From Guadua angustifolia (taxonomy: Eukaryota > Streptophyta > Magnoliopsida > Poales > Poaceae), in assembly GCA_036346375.1 (NCBI GenBank), contig CM070508.1, positions 40,568,862 to 40,632,861 of the forward strand: a stretch of DNA of 64,000 nt, read 5' to 3'. The translations under genes were made by a program, and so were the position numbers. A model generated the notes under the pieces. The model was not told where the DNA came from, ran no database searches, and was given only the letters and a program-made list of their open reading frames with translations. This document shows positions 44,981 through 56,532 of this stretch, one piece after another (position 1 is the stretch's first letter; each line of letters starts with the position of its first letter).

Positions 44981-46557
44981 TAGGGGTGCAATCGGCTCGG
45001 ATTCGGTCGGATATCACTCTTTCCATATCCTAAACCATATTTTTTGTCGGATTCGAAATCGGATTCGGATAGTACGGATCACGGATCTGGTAGCGGATAA
45101 TATCGATCGTGGATTGAATCGAATACGAGCGGAATCGTCTGATGTCGAATAATTTTTGTCGGATAACGCGCGAAAATAGATATCGCATAAAGCACACATC
45201 TACACATATAGTACTGATTAACCAACCGCATGCAATAAGATTATCACAGTCTAACAAGTCATTTTATCGGGTAGTCCAAGAAAGTTGCAAAAGTACATTA
45301 AATTTGAATAGTACACATATGATAAATTTCAAAACATAAAATGATACATAAATAATATCACGATAAGTCGATAACATGACCACAACTCTATAAGGTCCAT
45401 AACTCCATGTTTTCATAAAAGAGACAATACGACAAGTAAATAATATTTGGATTACATCATACGAACATACAGATAGAAGAATCAACAATAACACAATTTT
45501 ATATAAGAGTTCGAAGATCGAAGTGGCTAAGACAGGCTGGCAATATCTCAAGAGATAATGAGTGCATGATATTGGTTACTTATCCTCGGTAAGCACTCAA
45601 TCATTATCATCCGTCACTATAGTCTCATCCTATAAAACAAAATATAACAACTAACAAGAGTGTATGACATGTTTAATATTAATAAAAAAATATTGTTTAC
45701 TATTTTTATACTATTATGAAACAAACTTTACACCATAATCTCCATTAGATTAAGAAGCGCAGAGCCAAACAAAGGATAGGCCAAATGGATTAAGAAATTG
45801 TGGCCTCGACTTCTAGCCTTCCATACCGTTTCCACGTGACTTCTAGTACAGAGCGCATTTTCTCTGGAGCCGGCCGGAATCGAAAGAACCAAACCCGAAA
45901 ATAAACTGGCTTTGGATCTGATTGAAGTCCGGACCGGTCTCTCTGTGCTTGTCTCGATTGCTTCCCAGGAAGACCGAAGACTTCATGGGCGCAACCGCGC
46001 AACTCCTCCTGCGCGAGTTCCTCAGGCCAGGCGAGCAGACCAGTGTGGCGAAGCTTGTTGAGCGGCGTGGACCGGCGGCTTGGCTCGTAGGCCCTGAGAT
46101 GCTGAGCACCTCCTCCATTCCGTCATCGCCAAGGCACACGCGAACCTCGCCCACAAGCTCTAGGCCAGCCTCTTCGATGGCACCGTCCGTCCGCTCGTCT
46201 CGCTGCCGGTCGACACAAGCGTCGCAACTTCTACGGGCCGGAGAAGCCCTTCCACGGCTACCTCGGCGAGCTCCCAGGCCTCGACACCTACGAGATCCTC
46301 GCCATCATAGAAGAGCTCGTGTATCCGAATAGCTTTTACCGGATATTTGAATAGCTTTTACTGGATATATCCGAAATTTTTTTCGAAATATACCGATCCG
46401 ACGGATAGTGATATCCCGAATCCGAATCCGAATCCGAAATAAAGTATCCGAATCCGACACCGAATCCGAAAACTATCCGAAAAAATTATCCGAATCCGAT
46501 CCGAACACATCCGGTCGGTCGGTCGGTCGGAAATTATCCGATCCGATTGCAACCCTA
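44981..46557. mobile_element. hAT (Ac/Ds-like) non-autonomous element with perfect 8-bp TSD
   Basis: TGCACTAA occurs at 44973-44980 and again at 46558-46565. The element ends are TAGGGGTGCAATCGGCTCGG (left) and, on the minus strand, TAGGGTTGCAATCGGATCGG (right). An 8-bp TSD and TAGGG termini fit hAT elements. Subterminal arrays of TCCGAA words lie at both ends (45000-45160 and 46320-46545). There is no transposase; a GC-rich stretch occupies the centre. 1577 bp. Confidence 0.92.
45840..46320 (+). pseudogene. GC-rich gene-like fragment inside the hAT element
   Basis: GC content rises sharply against the AT-rich flanks. From an ATG at 45985 the frame reads MGATAQLLLREFLRPGEQ and continues to WLVGPEML. 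It then continues in a second frame (HLLHSVIAKAHANLAHKL, SLFDGTVRPLVSLPVD) and a third (NFYGPEKPFHGYLGELPG, YEILAIIEELV). Protein-like text moving between three frames suggests a captured host exon with frameshifts. I do not recognise the family. It ends where the TCCGAA array begins. Confidence 0.45.
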
Positions 46558-47671
46558 TGCACTAATGTAAAACAACAAAGCATCTTTATAAACATGGGTT
46601 CAACTTCATGAAAGCACAACTTGCCTTGGAATGGGTTCTGGTCTTGCTCTGGATCGTGCTCTTGGGTCGTCGGATCCTCCTCTAAAGCGTCGCACAACTC
46701 AATATCTTTTGGATCTAACGGCTGCGGCTGAGCCCGGTCGACGATGATGGCGCGGCGAAGTTCTTCGACAGAGTTGGGGAAGACGACCTCCCGCGTAGCG
46801 TTTCGGCGCTGTTCTGGCCACACGACTTGGTCCTCCCGACGCGGCGCGATGTGCTGAGTCCGATGCTGCTACCCTTCACGGCAGAGCAGCCTTGGAAGAC
46901 GGCGGCAACGGCGTTTTGCGGTGCTGGAACTCCGGTGAGCTTCTGAGGGCGTTCTGCGGGGGCTCTCGCGACACAACTCCAACCAACAGATGCGGCGCAC
47001 GATGGTGAACCTCGGGAAGGCTGTGGTCCCCTTAAATACCCCTCGACGGTCGCGTACAACGTGGAGAATCCCAACCGACATGGCGGCGGCGTGCGAACTT
47101 CGGACTTCGACGGTGGCTCAGATACGAACTCTTTTCCACCGTACACATGTCCGATTAGCGGCTGCGATTACCGGAGACGTGGCGCAATCCGCACCGAGCT
47201 CCCAATGCAACGGACACGGACGCTTAGGGTTTCAACGCTGACTCCGCTGAACCTAACCGTCCGATTCCCAATCAACGGCCATGCGTGACCCTTCTGGAAA
47301 GCAGGCCAGGCCGTGCGCGGAAACCGCACAGTAGTTGGGCTCGACCCACTACTGTTCACACAAATTCGACCGCCTTTTCGATTTATTTTAATTCTTGAAA
47401 ATAATTTCATTTATTTAAGGCAATAAACATAGCAGGAAAAATCCAGTAAAATTCTCAAAAATACTTTGAGACATTTTGAACTCAAATAAAACATTTTTAG
47501 CAAAACATTATATAAATTTTATCTATAAATAAATAGTTTCCGCAAAAGACCAAAATACTTAATTTAAAATAAATTCAGAAAATTCCAGAAAAATTCCAAT
47601 AAATCTAGAAAATTCACAAATCACTCAATTGGCAATAAAATATTAATATTGGCAAAATTTTGGATGTTACT

Positions 47672-48623
47672 GATGCCCTGATATCCAGCCAAACGGCTTC
47701 GAACCTCACCGTCAAGACCGTCCGACCATGTGATCTACAATCACTCACTTGGATGTTATGAAATTTCTTCTAACGTAATCCAACAAATGTTGGTTGATCA
47801 GCGGGCCGCCTTGGGAGCCGATACGTAGAAGTTGGCAACTCCCACCAGACGTCTCCTCTAACGGGATCTCCATCGACTGGGGTGGCCGAGCAGGCAACAC
47901 CACTCTCAAGTGATGCTTTTCGAGCTCGCCTTTTGTAGTTTTCTGAGTATAAAAAACTTATTGGTTCGTAGATACCACCTTGGTCGCTGACCCAACAGTG
48001 CCATCTTCTCAACTGGCTACGCTGGTCGAGGTAGCCCTACCGGAAGTTGTAGTCAATTTGGGATATCAGATCGTAGTCGACGAGGAATCCATCGTCGTGT
48101 TAATCTGCGTGGTGTATCCAAACTTCCCTGGATATCAGGTGTACTCGATTTGGTTTCCTTGTAATGGGAACATGATCGAGCCCTTCCTAATATGGAGTTA
48201 CCATTTTCGCGCATATCTTATTCTGTTAGACCAGGCCTGTCATATCCGTAGTTCTAAATGCTTGCTAGAGCATGTATGGCATAACCTTTGAGTTTTCTAT
48301 GTGTACTCATGCCCCATATTTAGATATTCGACATTTCTATGTGATGGGTTTTTCCTATTTTTGATGGTTGCAGGACATCGGTACTCGATCATTGTGAGGC
48401 AGAGATGATCGGGACTAGGCGAGGTGGGCTAGAGGTCCAAACGGTTGAGGATCGCCAAAAGATGATTGGAGATGGAGTCGTTGTGAACTAAGAAGGCAAG
48501 GAATGAATGAGATGCTAACTTGGAGCTACTCGGATCTAGGAGAGTCGTTGGATTGAGGTCTAGGTGATAAGTTAGCGGGTCTTGTTAGTATTCTTTGAAA
48601 AGCATGCAAAAACCCGATATAAT
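47672..48623. other. Unassigned stretch between gypsy-B and a solo LTR
   Basis: No protein domain recognised. The part 48100-48240 (GTGGTGTATCCAAACTTCCC, TTTCCTTGTAATGGGAAC) has the flavour of a gypsy LTR 3' region, but I find no partner copy in the window. Possibly the remnant of an older retroelement that gypsy-B entered. Confidence 0.35.
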
Positions 48624-49639
48624 TGTTGGGTTTTAGGTTAGCCCATGTATGACTTTGTGAGTGAGTCAATCCTAGCCTTTGGTTTGTTCCTTAGGGTTGA
48701 AGGAACTCATCTAAGGGTGGAGGATGGCACAAGAGTAGTATAAACAGAAGGGTAGGGGTAGCCTTCCTTCCATTTTTGAACGTTTTAAAGGTTTTGATGC
48801 TCCTTTGAGCTTTGCTCACCTTGTTGCGAGGCTTTGTAAACCTTCTTTCCAAAAATACAAATCATTTTCTCTTATGCTTGAATTCACTTTACGCATTTTC
48901 TTTGTTTTAAATTCAGCATTTATATTCTACAATTTAAACTCCCACAATTTACTGTCATGCTAGCTGGATTTGCCTCTCCTCCTTCTAAATGCTTGCGGAT
49001 CTTGCCCCAAGGATGTATGATTGATAGATGAATCTTCTTCAAATCATATCCCAATCATCTAGACATTTCTTGAGTTTTCTTTGCAAGAAACTAATCTTTT
49101 TGATCTTGAGAGAATCCTTCTTGTAGATTGAGTTTGTGGGTTGTTGCTATTGTGTCCTTGCTTGCTTTGTTGTGTGGAAGATCATCTAGGATCATCTTGA
49201 CCATCAAAACCCCCCAAGCAAGTGTAAGATCAAATGTTTGGGGTTTTGATCAAACTTGGGGCATTCTTCCTTTGAGTCGAAAAAGTTGGAACTTGACGTC
49301 AATCCCTTTGATTGAAGGTTGGAATAAGTTACTGACCTCCACATGAAGGTGCACTCCAAGTTTCACAAGTTTTGGACCAACCAATCAAGAGTTGCATCAA
49401 ATTTGCTTTTTGAACTCATGTCGTGTTCTTGAGGATGGTATTATAGCCCCTGGAGCGGTAGCACTGCCCCCTAGTGCAACCAGCCCTTCTGTGGTAGCAC
49501 CGGCCAGGATGGTTCATCTCCAGCTTCTTTTGATCGATTTCTTGATTATTTCCATGTGGGCTTTGCTTGGATCTTTTGTGTGGGGGGAATTTTAATTTGC
49601 GATCATTCACCCCACTCAGATCGCCATCTCGATCCTTCA
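48624..49639 (+). repeat. Probable SIRE/Maximus-type copia solo LTR
   Basis: Begins TGTTGGGTTTTAGG and ends CCATCTCGATCCTTCA, bounds typical of this lineage. It contains GAGCGGTAGCACTGCCCC-like text near 49460. The flanks ATAAT (48619-48623) and ATACT (49640-49644) differ at one base, consistent with a decayed 5-bp TSD. No internal region follows; gypsy-F leader sequence starts directly after it. Length 1016 bp. Confidence 0.6.
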
Positions 49640-49860
49640 ATACTAATTGTAGGTCTTGGCCCTAGATAGTCTGGTTGTCTCTTAGTTGTTTCTAAAAATT
49701 ATTTTCTAAAGGAAAATTTAAATTGATTAATACGAAGCTCTTGACTCTTCTTATTCTTCCATTCTTGTCTCTTTGTTGGAATTTTTTGCCAATTATCTTG
49801 GCAAGAATTTTCTACCAATTCAAGTGGTGGTCTCATCCAAGTTTCCTTTATTAGAAGAGG

Positions 49861-50601
49861 ATGCCTCAAACATATGGTGAGTGCAAAAGAGGCTATGCTG
49901 CTGATCTATGGAGGTTTCAATAGGTCCTTAAAGGATTTGTTCGACTGCTTTACAAAGGAAACTACTAGGTTATCAATGATATAGAGCGAGGCATCATTTG
50001 CAAGATTCTCATTTACGCTTAGGAGGATACAAAGGCCAACAAACCAATAAACATCATGGTCAGGAGAGATACATTTGAGATTGGGATCTTGGCGTCTTCA
50101 CGTCTTGCCCTATGCTGAGTCTGCAGTGGCTACGTTGATGAGTTGGAGCACATTGTGTTTAGGCTATATCCATCAGGACATCCTTCTCAACAACAAAAGA
50201 TTGAGGACGAAGATGATGCGACAATGGTGCATTCGGCCAAGTTCGCTGCTGCTCAAGAAGACCAAATGCAGGAGACCACACAAGAGCTTGAGCAAGTATA
50301 TGAGGCCTTGAGAGTTGCAGAGGAAGCTCTTTAGGAGACACGAATCATGGCTAAAGAAAGGATTATACAATTGGAGGAAGCCCTGTATGGTGATGGTGAC
50401 CAAGCTGAGCAAGAGCAAGGCCAGGAAGAGGACCCTGAGGAGCATGCGATTGAGACTTAGGAGCCAGAGCCTGAGGCACGGTACGTGCATGTCAATTTTG
50501 ATGTGCCAGTTGTTGTACGTTAGGATCATTTTGCACCCATGCTAGCCCACCCACCGGTGTTTGCACCGAGATATCCTCAACCTAGGTGGTTGGATGAGTG
50601 A
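49861..50601 (+). pseudogene. gypsy-F orf0
   Basis: The ATG at 49861 starts MPQTYGECKRGYAADLWRF. The frame runs 247 codons to a TGA at 50599-50601 without any net indel but with seven internal stops (six TAG, one TGA). It matches gypsy-B orf0: a Gln/Glu-rich coiled coil in the middle, an acidic EQEQGQEEDPEE run, then FAPMLAHPPVFAPRYPQP at the end. The length agreement with gypsy-B shows the ORF is a true family gene. Function unknown. Confidence 0.75.
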
Positions 50602-50890
50602 GAGAGTTAGCTAGTAGTTGAGACTCTTCCTATGAGTCGCATTTGTTTAAGTTTGGAAGTGTCACCTATTTTTAGGCATTAATTTGTGTACTTAGGGTGC
50701 TTTGGTTCTTTTATGATTGATGAGTGTGCAGTATGTGTTGCATAGCTTTTAGGGTTTTGTAAGCAACCATACCAATTTATTAATAAAATTTGCTTATTTT
50801 ATTGGGTTAAACCTATTTCCCCTACACTAGAATTCTTGAATTGTATCTATGCTATTTCCCTCTTCCCTAACCATTTGAAGCAATCAATAG

Positions 50891-52426
50891 ATGGTGCAGA
50901 CAAGAGGAAATAATGGAGCTTTTGGGAGTTGAACCCAATCTAATGACAACCCCAATGAAGGGGCATTTTCTCAGGCATCGCCACCAGCAAACATGTAGAA
51001 TTGGGGAGCTTTTCTTTCTACACAAACTCAGTTGATGCAGACAATGATACAACAAATGCAGAAAATGACAATTCAAGCTACAGCTAACAACATTGCTCAA
51101 GTCAACAACAATAGACCTCACCCTTACATCAAGCTAGCAGATTTCATGAGGACTCATCCACCAGCATTCTCCTGGAATGTTAGTCCTTTAGAAGCTGATG
51201 TCTGGCTCATAATGATAGAAAGGAAGTTGCACATAACACATTGTGAAGGCAATGAGAAGGTTCTTTATGATTCTCATCAGCTAGCAGGAACTGTCGCTGA
51301 ATGGTAGGAGAACTATTGTGCTATTTATGAAGCCCCACAAGCGATCACCTAGGAGGAGTTCACTAATGCATTTCATTAGTATCATGTGCTTGAAGGAATG
51401 GTAGACCTGAAGAAGGAGGAATTTAGGGCACTCAAGCAGGGAATCCAGTCAATGACTAAATACCTTAATTAGTTTATGCAGCTTGTATGCTATGCCCCTT
51501 AAGATGTTGCAATAGACAAAGCAAGACAGTCTTGTTTCATGAAGGGATTGAATTCTTGGTTGCAAGTTGGGTTGACTACCCATAACTTTCTAGATTTCTA
51601 GTAGTTGGTCGATAAGGCTCTGATCTTGGTAGACAAGTGCTAAAAAGTTGGTGAGGATCGCAGGCGCAAAATGGCTCACGAAGGAAGGTCACCCAAATCA
51701 ATTGAGATTAAGGATGACTCCACAATAGTTTACCAGATTTCAACCGCAGGCTGCAAACAAGATTGCAACACCTACACCGCATTCAAGTGATCAGAGTTTT
51801 CGGACACCTACTCAAGCAAGTAACATGCTAGAGCTTCTCATTCATTTGTTTCTCGAGTTTTTGCCGTGGGGAATGGGTTGAAGGTTATGAATATTAAGTT
51901 TATGCTATTTGTCCAAGCCCTAGTAGCAGAACTTCAATCTAACCTAGGGTGTTTAAGAGATAAGTTGCTTATTGATGGGGTAAAGTTCCCAACAAATCTT
52001 ATTGTATTAGATACCTAGACCCTAGATGTTATACTTGGAATGGACTTGTTATCCAAGCACAGGGCTATGTTGGATTTTGGTCAAAGAGTAGTGTAAATTA
52101 AAAGCTCAAAAGGCGAGAAACTGTAATTTCAAGCGACCACATTTCGAGATGGTTAGTTAATGGTTAATAGCTCAAAAGTTGTTAGTTTAGAAGATGTGCC
52201 AGTTGTTAGAGAAAAACTCGATTTTGTGAAGATCTGCCTGGTATGCCACCAAATCAAGAGATCAAGTTTGTCATTGAGTTAGTGCCTAGTACAACACCAA
52301 TAACAAAAGGACTGTATCGGATGCCTACCAATAAGTTGGTAGAGATGAAGAAGTAGATCGAGAAGTTACTAGAGAAAGGTTTTGTCAGACCTAGTTTGTC
52401 TCCATGGGGAGCACCTGTTCTATTCC
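50891..52426 (+). pseudogene. gypsy-F gag, protease remnant and RT start
   Basis: The ATG at 50891 starts MVQTRGNNGAFGS and the gag core is clear (HPPAFSWNVSPLEADVWL, ERKLHITHCEGNEKVLYDSH). About ten stops interrupt gag, most of them TAG. Near 51830 an internal deletion joins the gag tail to ASHSFVSRVFAV, so the zinc knuckle and the protease DSG are missing. The post-protease region (LDVILGMDLLSKHRAMLDF) and the start of RT (YRMPTNKLVEMKK, LLEKGFVRPSLSPWGAPVLF) follow up to the insertion at 52427. Not functional. Confidence 0.85.
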
Positions 52427-55050
52427 TATCAGGACCCAAATATGCAAATTCGGACCCTCTATATATTCTACACTAGTTCAGAATCACGCTAGTGCACACA
52501 AGCTCAACATAGACAAATATCACAATCATACTCAAAAATAATATAAATAAGACTTCATCAATTTAAATATAATTGTTAAAAGGCCTTATGGTCCACCTTA
52601 CATGAGTACGTCACACAAGGCTACGATTGAAAAATAAATGAGATAGCAGCAAAAATAATTTATTCATAGTAAACCTTCAATTTGCCATATGCAATTAACA
52701 AGGTTCGCATCCTAACCGGTCGTCTTCTCCTGGTACTCCTCGTAAGTAGGCATAACCTCCTCTCCAATTGGTGATTTGCTGTTGCAAGAGGTGAGTACAT
52801 AAAGCACTCAATAAGTTGTACACAAACTACAAGTTTATAATACTACATGCGGGGCTTATTCTAAACAAATGGCTGACATGGTTATTTTGCAATAAAGTAG
52901 CATTTACAAAAGAATAGCATAAATAGATTGAAATGACACTAAAACAAATAATAACAATAATAAATTTCTTAGTTATTTTCCAATAAACCAACTCAACCTT
53001 AAACCAATTTCCAAATTTCCATCATCATACAGCCTGCATTCCAACGTTTGTTTTAATAAAATCTAACCCTTAACTGTAATCACTGAGTATTGCTCAATTC
53101 TGTGAGCACGGCTATTCGAATTGGTTTTACACTCTACAGAGATCATACACTTTACCAACAAAATATAATCATACACCACAAAGGCGAGTGATCATAACAA
53201 AGCCTTTCAAATGCTCTGTCTATACCTAATACTGCCCGCTGAGGATTCAACACTGGTGGGACTAGTTACCACATCCAGGGCTCCCCTCTTGCGTCATGTG
53301 AGTCTACTCCGTACACCCGGAACCCACACCACCACGATAGTACCAAAGCCTAGACATAACAAATTAATCAATTCGGTTTGTCCCATTCCAAACATGTGGT
53401 TGTATGAATGACTCAGCTCAAATGCTTGCAAGGTTAAGTCCTTAATTAAGCAAGGCAAGACTAACTAAAAATTTACCATAACCAATATACTACCCATCAA
53501 CATTAAAAACAATGCGACCACCCAAATACCACATTGGCCCACCATGAAATCATAACCCTTGCCACTTGCTTTGGTCTAAATCATTTTACCACCCTACTTG
53601 ATTACCATACACCACATGCCATTAATAACATCATCAACATTGTGTGACAACACTTGAAACACATATTCATAAACATGTTCCAAAATTCATTAATCAAGAT
53701 TAAACTTTTCACATAAAATGATATCAATAGCACGTTGCATGACTTAGCAAACTACTAACGTTCCTGCTAACCCACATTAGCAATTAATAGTTACAAATTA
53801 AAAAAGAACCATACTAGGGTGACAAATGAAATTTAACATACAAATGACAAGGTAGGTATAACTCAATTTGGATCAATTGCTAATCCCAAATTAATTGAAA
53901 CAAGTAATAATTGAATTAGCAGCAATAGTTTAAAACAACATAATGTTTAAAAACATGGGTTCAATATGATCAAAGCACAACTAGCCTTCAAAGAGCTCTA
54001 GATCCTACTCTGGACCTTGATCTTGGGTTGGCTTCTTGCTCATGAATATACCAGGCACTTCAACGTCTATGCGAAACAAGCGAATGAACAATAAATACCC
54101 AGAATAGAGAGTAGACTCAACTCTACAAATTAAATAAAATTCACCAATAAATAGAGCTCAGTTTTACAAATTTTTTGAAATAGCAATCACCTTAATTAGA
54201 GTTCATATGATGTAGAAAGAGCTAAACAAAGTTTTAAATAAATTAAAAAGGCTAAAATAGGAAAATCCAAATTATCAGAATTATTTTTCTACCAAAAAAT
54301 CACATTTATGATGTCACCACAATGTCAGCACTAAATTTAATTTTTGCTGAATTATCTTTCTAAGAAAACTCGATTTATGATGTTAGGCTAACGTCAGTAG
54401 ACATGTGGCGCATTTGCAGGCTGACACGTGTCATTACCTATAGTCATGGCCCACATAACTGAACTGGTTGACGTTGAACCCGGTGCATGACACCTCGATT
54501 TCTGAGGCGGCATGCGGCGGCACACGACTAGTGCGATGCTAGTGCGATCTTGACCACACACCCGAGATCTAACGATCGACATCTACTGATGAGGTTGGGA
54601 CATGTGGCACAGCATGGCTATGGTTACGTGGCAAAATCCAGATTGAACATAGAAGATCAAACGGCTAAGATCAATGTGGCAAGAGCTAGCGACGTGGCTG
54701 CCCCGCTACGTGACACGAGATAAGCATCCAACGACTACCCTAGATCTGATAGCTAAGGCTTTACCTAAGGCGATGACTATGTAGCGCTATCTACACCCTA
54801 TGATCTAGATCGAATACTTGTGGAAGCTCCTAAAGGCGGCAATGGCACGGCGGCGCAGCATGACAAGATAGTTTCGGATCTGGGCACGAATGTGATGGAA
54901 GACGACGAATGGCGACATAATATAGGGCAAAAGGAACGGTGGCTCCTCTGGAACTCCGACTAGCTCTTGTGGGTGAGCAGTTATGTCTTGGCAGCGTTTT
55001 CAAGGCGACAGGTTTGGTGTCAAGTGTGGATCACGATGAGACCGGTGGAC

Positions 55051-55058
55051 TTTAAATA
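55051..55058 (-). promoter_or_regulatory. TATA-like box of solo-S
   Basis: Minus-strand TATTTAAA, at the place of the LTR promoter in gypsy-A and gypsy-B. CACTA-G inserted about 35 bp upstream of it in the LTR's own orientation, separating it from most of U3. Confidence 0.5.
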
Positions 55059-55092
55059 GAGGCCTATGAAGGCATGTAATGGCTGGACACGG

Positions 55093-55640
55093 CACTACTA
55101 GAATTTCGGGCTTTTGCAACGGCGAGAAATCGTTGCAATAGGGCCCATTTCGTTGCAATATGTACCAATAGCCACAATATCACAATTGTTGGCAGGTGTG
55201 GCTATTAGTTGCGTTGTCCAAAGTTTGGGCCACGATTTACGTTTTGTTGCAATTGTAATGCTAATTGCAACGGGAATATGCGTTGCATTAGTCCGTAGCT
55301 GCAATGACGGTTTGACGTGGTAATAGTCTCAATTGTCGTGGCAATAGTAGTCTCTATTGCCACGCTCTCATGCGTTGCATTAGATAGTAGTCGCAATGAC
55401 CTTAATACCATGGCAATATTTTTTATTGCCGTGGCAATAGAGGTCTCTATTGCCATGCATTTAGACATTGCATTAGACAATAGTTGCAACAAAAACCAAT
55501 CCATGGCAATAAGTGAGGTCGCAACGAAATAATTTTCATGGCAATATGATGTATTGCAATGAAATAACTTCGTTGCAATAAATTATAACAACGGTCTATA
55601 TCTGTAGCAATTCATTTTTTCGCAACGAGGCGTCAATGCA
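55093..55640. repeat. CACTA-G left terminal and subterminal repeats
   Basis: Terminal CACTACTAG is followed by more than a dozen boxes such as CGTTGCAATA, GTGGCAATAG and TGCGTTGCATTAG in both orientations. Such arrays are TNPA-type binding sites in other CACTA families. Confidence 0.85.
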
Positions 55641-55850
55641 TATTGCAATAATATTTGCTTATATACCATTGCTGCAAAAGAAATGTACTCAAATTAGAAA
55701 TTGCACAAACAGAAATATCAATTATAGCCATCAAATCATATATAAGAGCATTTGTAACAATCTTTTCAGTATGTACAAACATGAAGCAAAAGAGACTAAT
55801 AATAGAATAATTTCATAGTAATCTCTGAATGAAAACTTTAAATTTCTCAA

Positions 55851-56030
55851 CTAAGATTGCGATGACAGAACTAATCTATTGACTACTGACTTGAAAATAT
55901 GTTGTTCCACATTGTAAACTTGCTTGACTTGACCGTGCCATGAGACCAGACGCTCCGCTCAAATTGTATCCTCCTGTTCAATAAAAGCACGGTTTACTTT
56001 TTTGAGCTTAAACAAATCCAAGATGAAATT
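55851..56030 (-). other. Exon-like ORF in CACTA-G, unrecognised
   Basis: A 60-codon minus-strand frame reads FKLKKVNRAFIEQEDTI, one stop, then AERLVSWHGQVKQVYNVEQ, HIFKSVVNRLVLS and a final stop at 55853-55851. The text looks protein-like, and a good acceptor (TATTGAACAG) lies inside it, before GAGGATAC. It could be the last exon of a captured gene. I do not recognise the family. Confidence 0.4.
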
Positions 56031-56484
56031 TTATAAGCTGCTATATTGTAAAAACTACCAGATCAGGTGAAAGGACTCGACAAAGCCGATGAGCTCAAGT
56101 TAAATTAAACAACTACTTAGTTGATCTTACCAAGGCATGCAAGGAATGGATAAATGAAGGAAACAGCGGTTGCATCACTTAAGCATGAAATTGACATGTT
56201 GATTAACTTTAAGTGCTTATCTGCTGCTTCTAAACCGAACAAAAAAATGATAGCATGACTATTGTCGAGTATGCACTGGCAGCACTACATACAGGAACTG
56301 TTGAGAGGAAAAAAGGTCCTAAAATTAGAAATTTGTTCAACAGTAACAGAGATCTAGGAAGAAACAGCTTCACTTCACTTGAAACCATACATTGTTCAAA
56401 TATAAGTACATACATGAACCATGGGCTAATAGAAGCACTGGACCAAGATGACAGGGCTACTGTAAGGCAAAATGAATAGCTCAC

Positions 56485-56532
56485 CTGAGACATGTGCTCA
56501 TTTGTAGGAGCATTTGAAGGGTGCAAATTCAT
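56485..56532 (-). other. Exon-like 48-bp segment in CACTA-G, unrecognised
   Basis: Minus strand: acceptor CTGAG, then 16 codons MNLHPSNAPTNEHMSQ, then donor GTGAGC. Exact multiple of three. Family unknown. Confidence 0.35.

Larger units (their letters stand above)
22044..47671 (-). mobile_element. gypsy-B: Tekay-type Ty3/gypsy element (RIRE3/RIRE8-like), interrupted and 3'-truncated
   Basis: On the minus strand it runs from a 5' LTR (47671-43519, with a hAT insert) through the primer binding site (43514-43503), an extra ORF (orf0), gag and protease into RT (to 39863). Gypsy-A (23503-39862) is inserted in RT. Coding resumes at 23502 with the rest of RT, RNase H and integrase down to about 22044. 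The LTR begins TGTAACATCC-like and ends CCCGACA, as in grass Tekay-type elements. The 3' LTR is missing. From memory, rice RIRE3 and RIRE8 also carry an orf0 upstream of gag. Three nonsense changes and an integrase active-site change make it non-autonomous. Confidence 0.9.
43519..47671 (-). repeat. gypsy-B 5' LTR, interrupted by a hAT element
   Basis: Outer end near 47671 (minus strand GTAACATCCAAAATTTTG), inner end CGGGTCCCGACA at 43519. Removing the hAT element and one TSD copy leaves about 2.6 kb. The part 43519-44980 aligns with gypsy-A LTRs; 46566-47671 holds the U3 side. A TATTTAAGG box lies at 47038-47030. Confidence 0.85.

Noticed and set aside
45000..46545. Small frames in the TCCGAA arrays of the hAT element
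   Set aside because: They are translations of a short repeated word on both strands and carry no coding signal.
47980..48291. 103-codon plus-strand frame
   Set aside because: No domain, composition typical of surrounding non-coding text, and later parts resemble LTR sequence.
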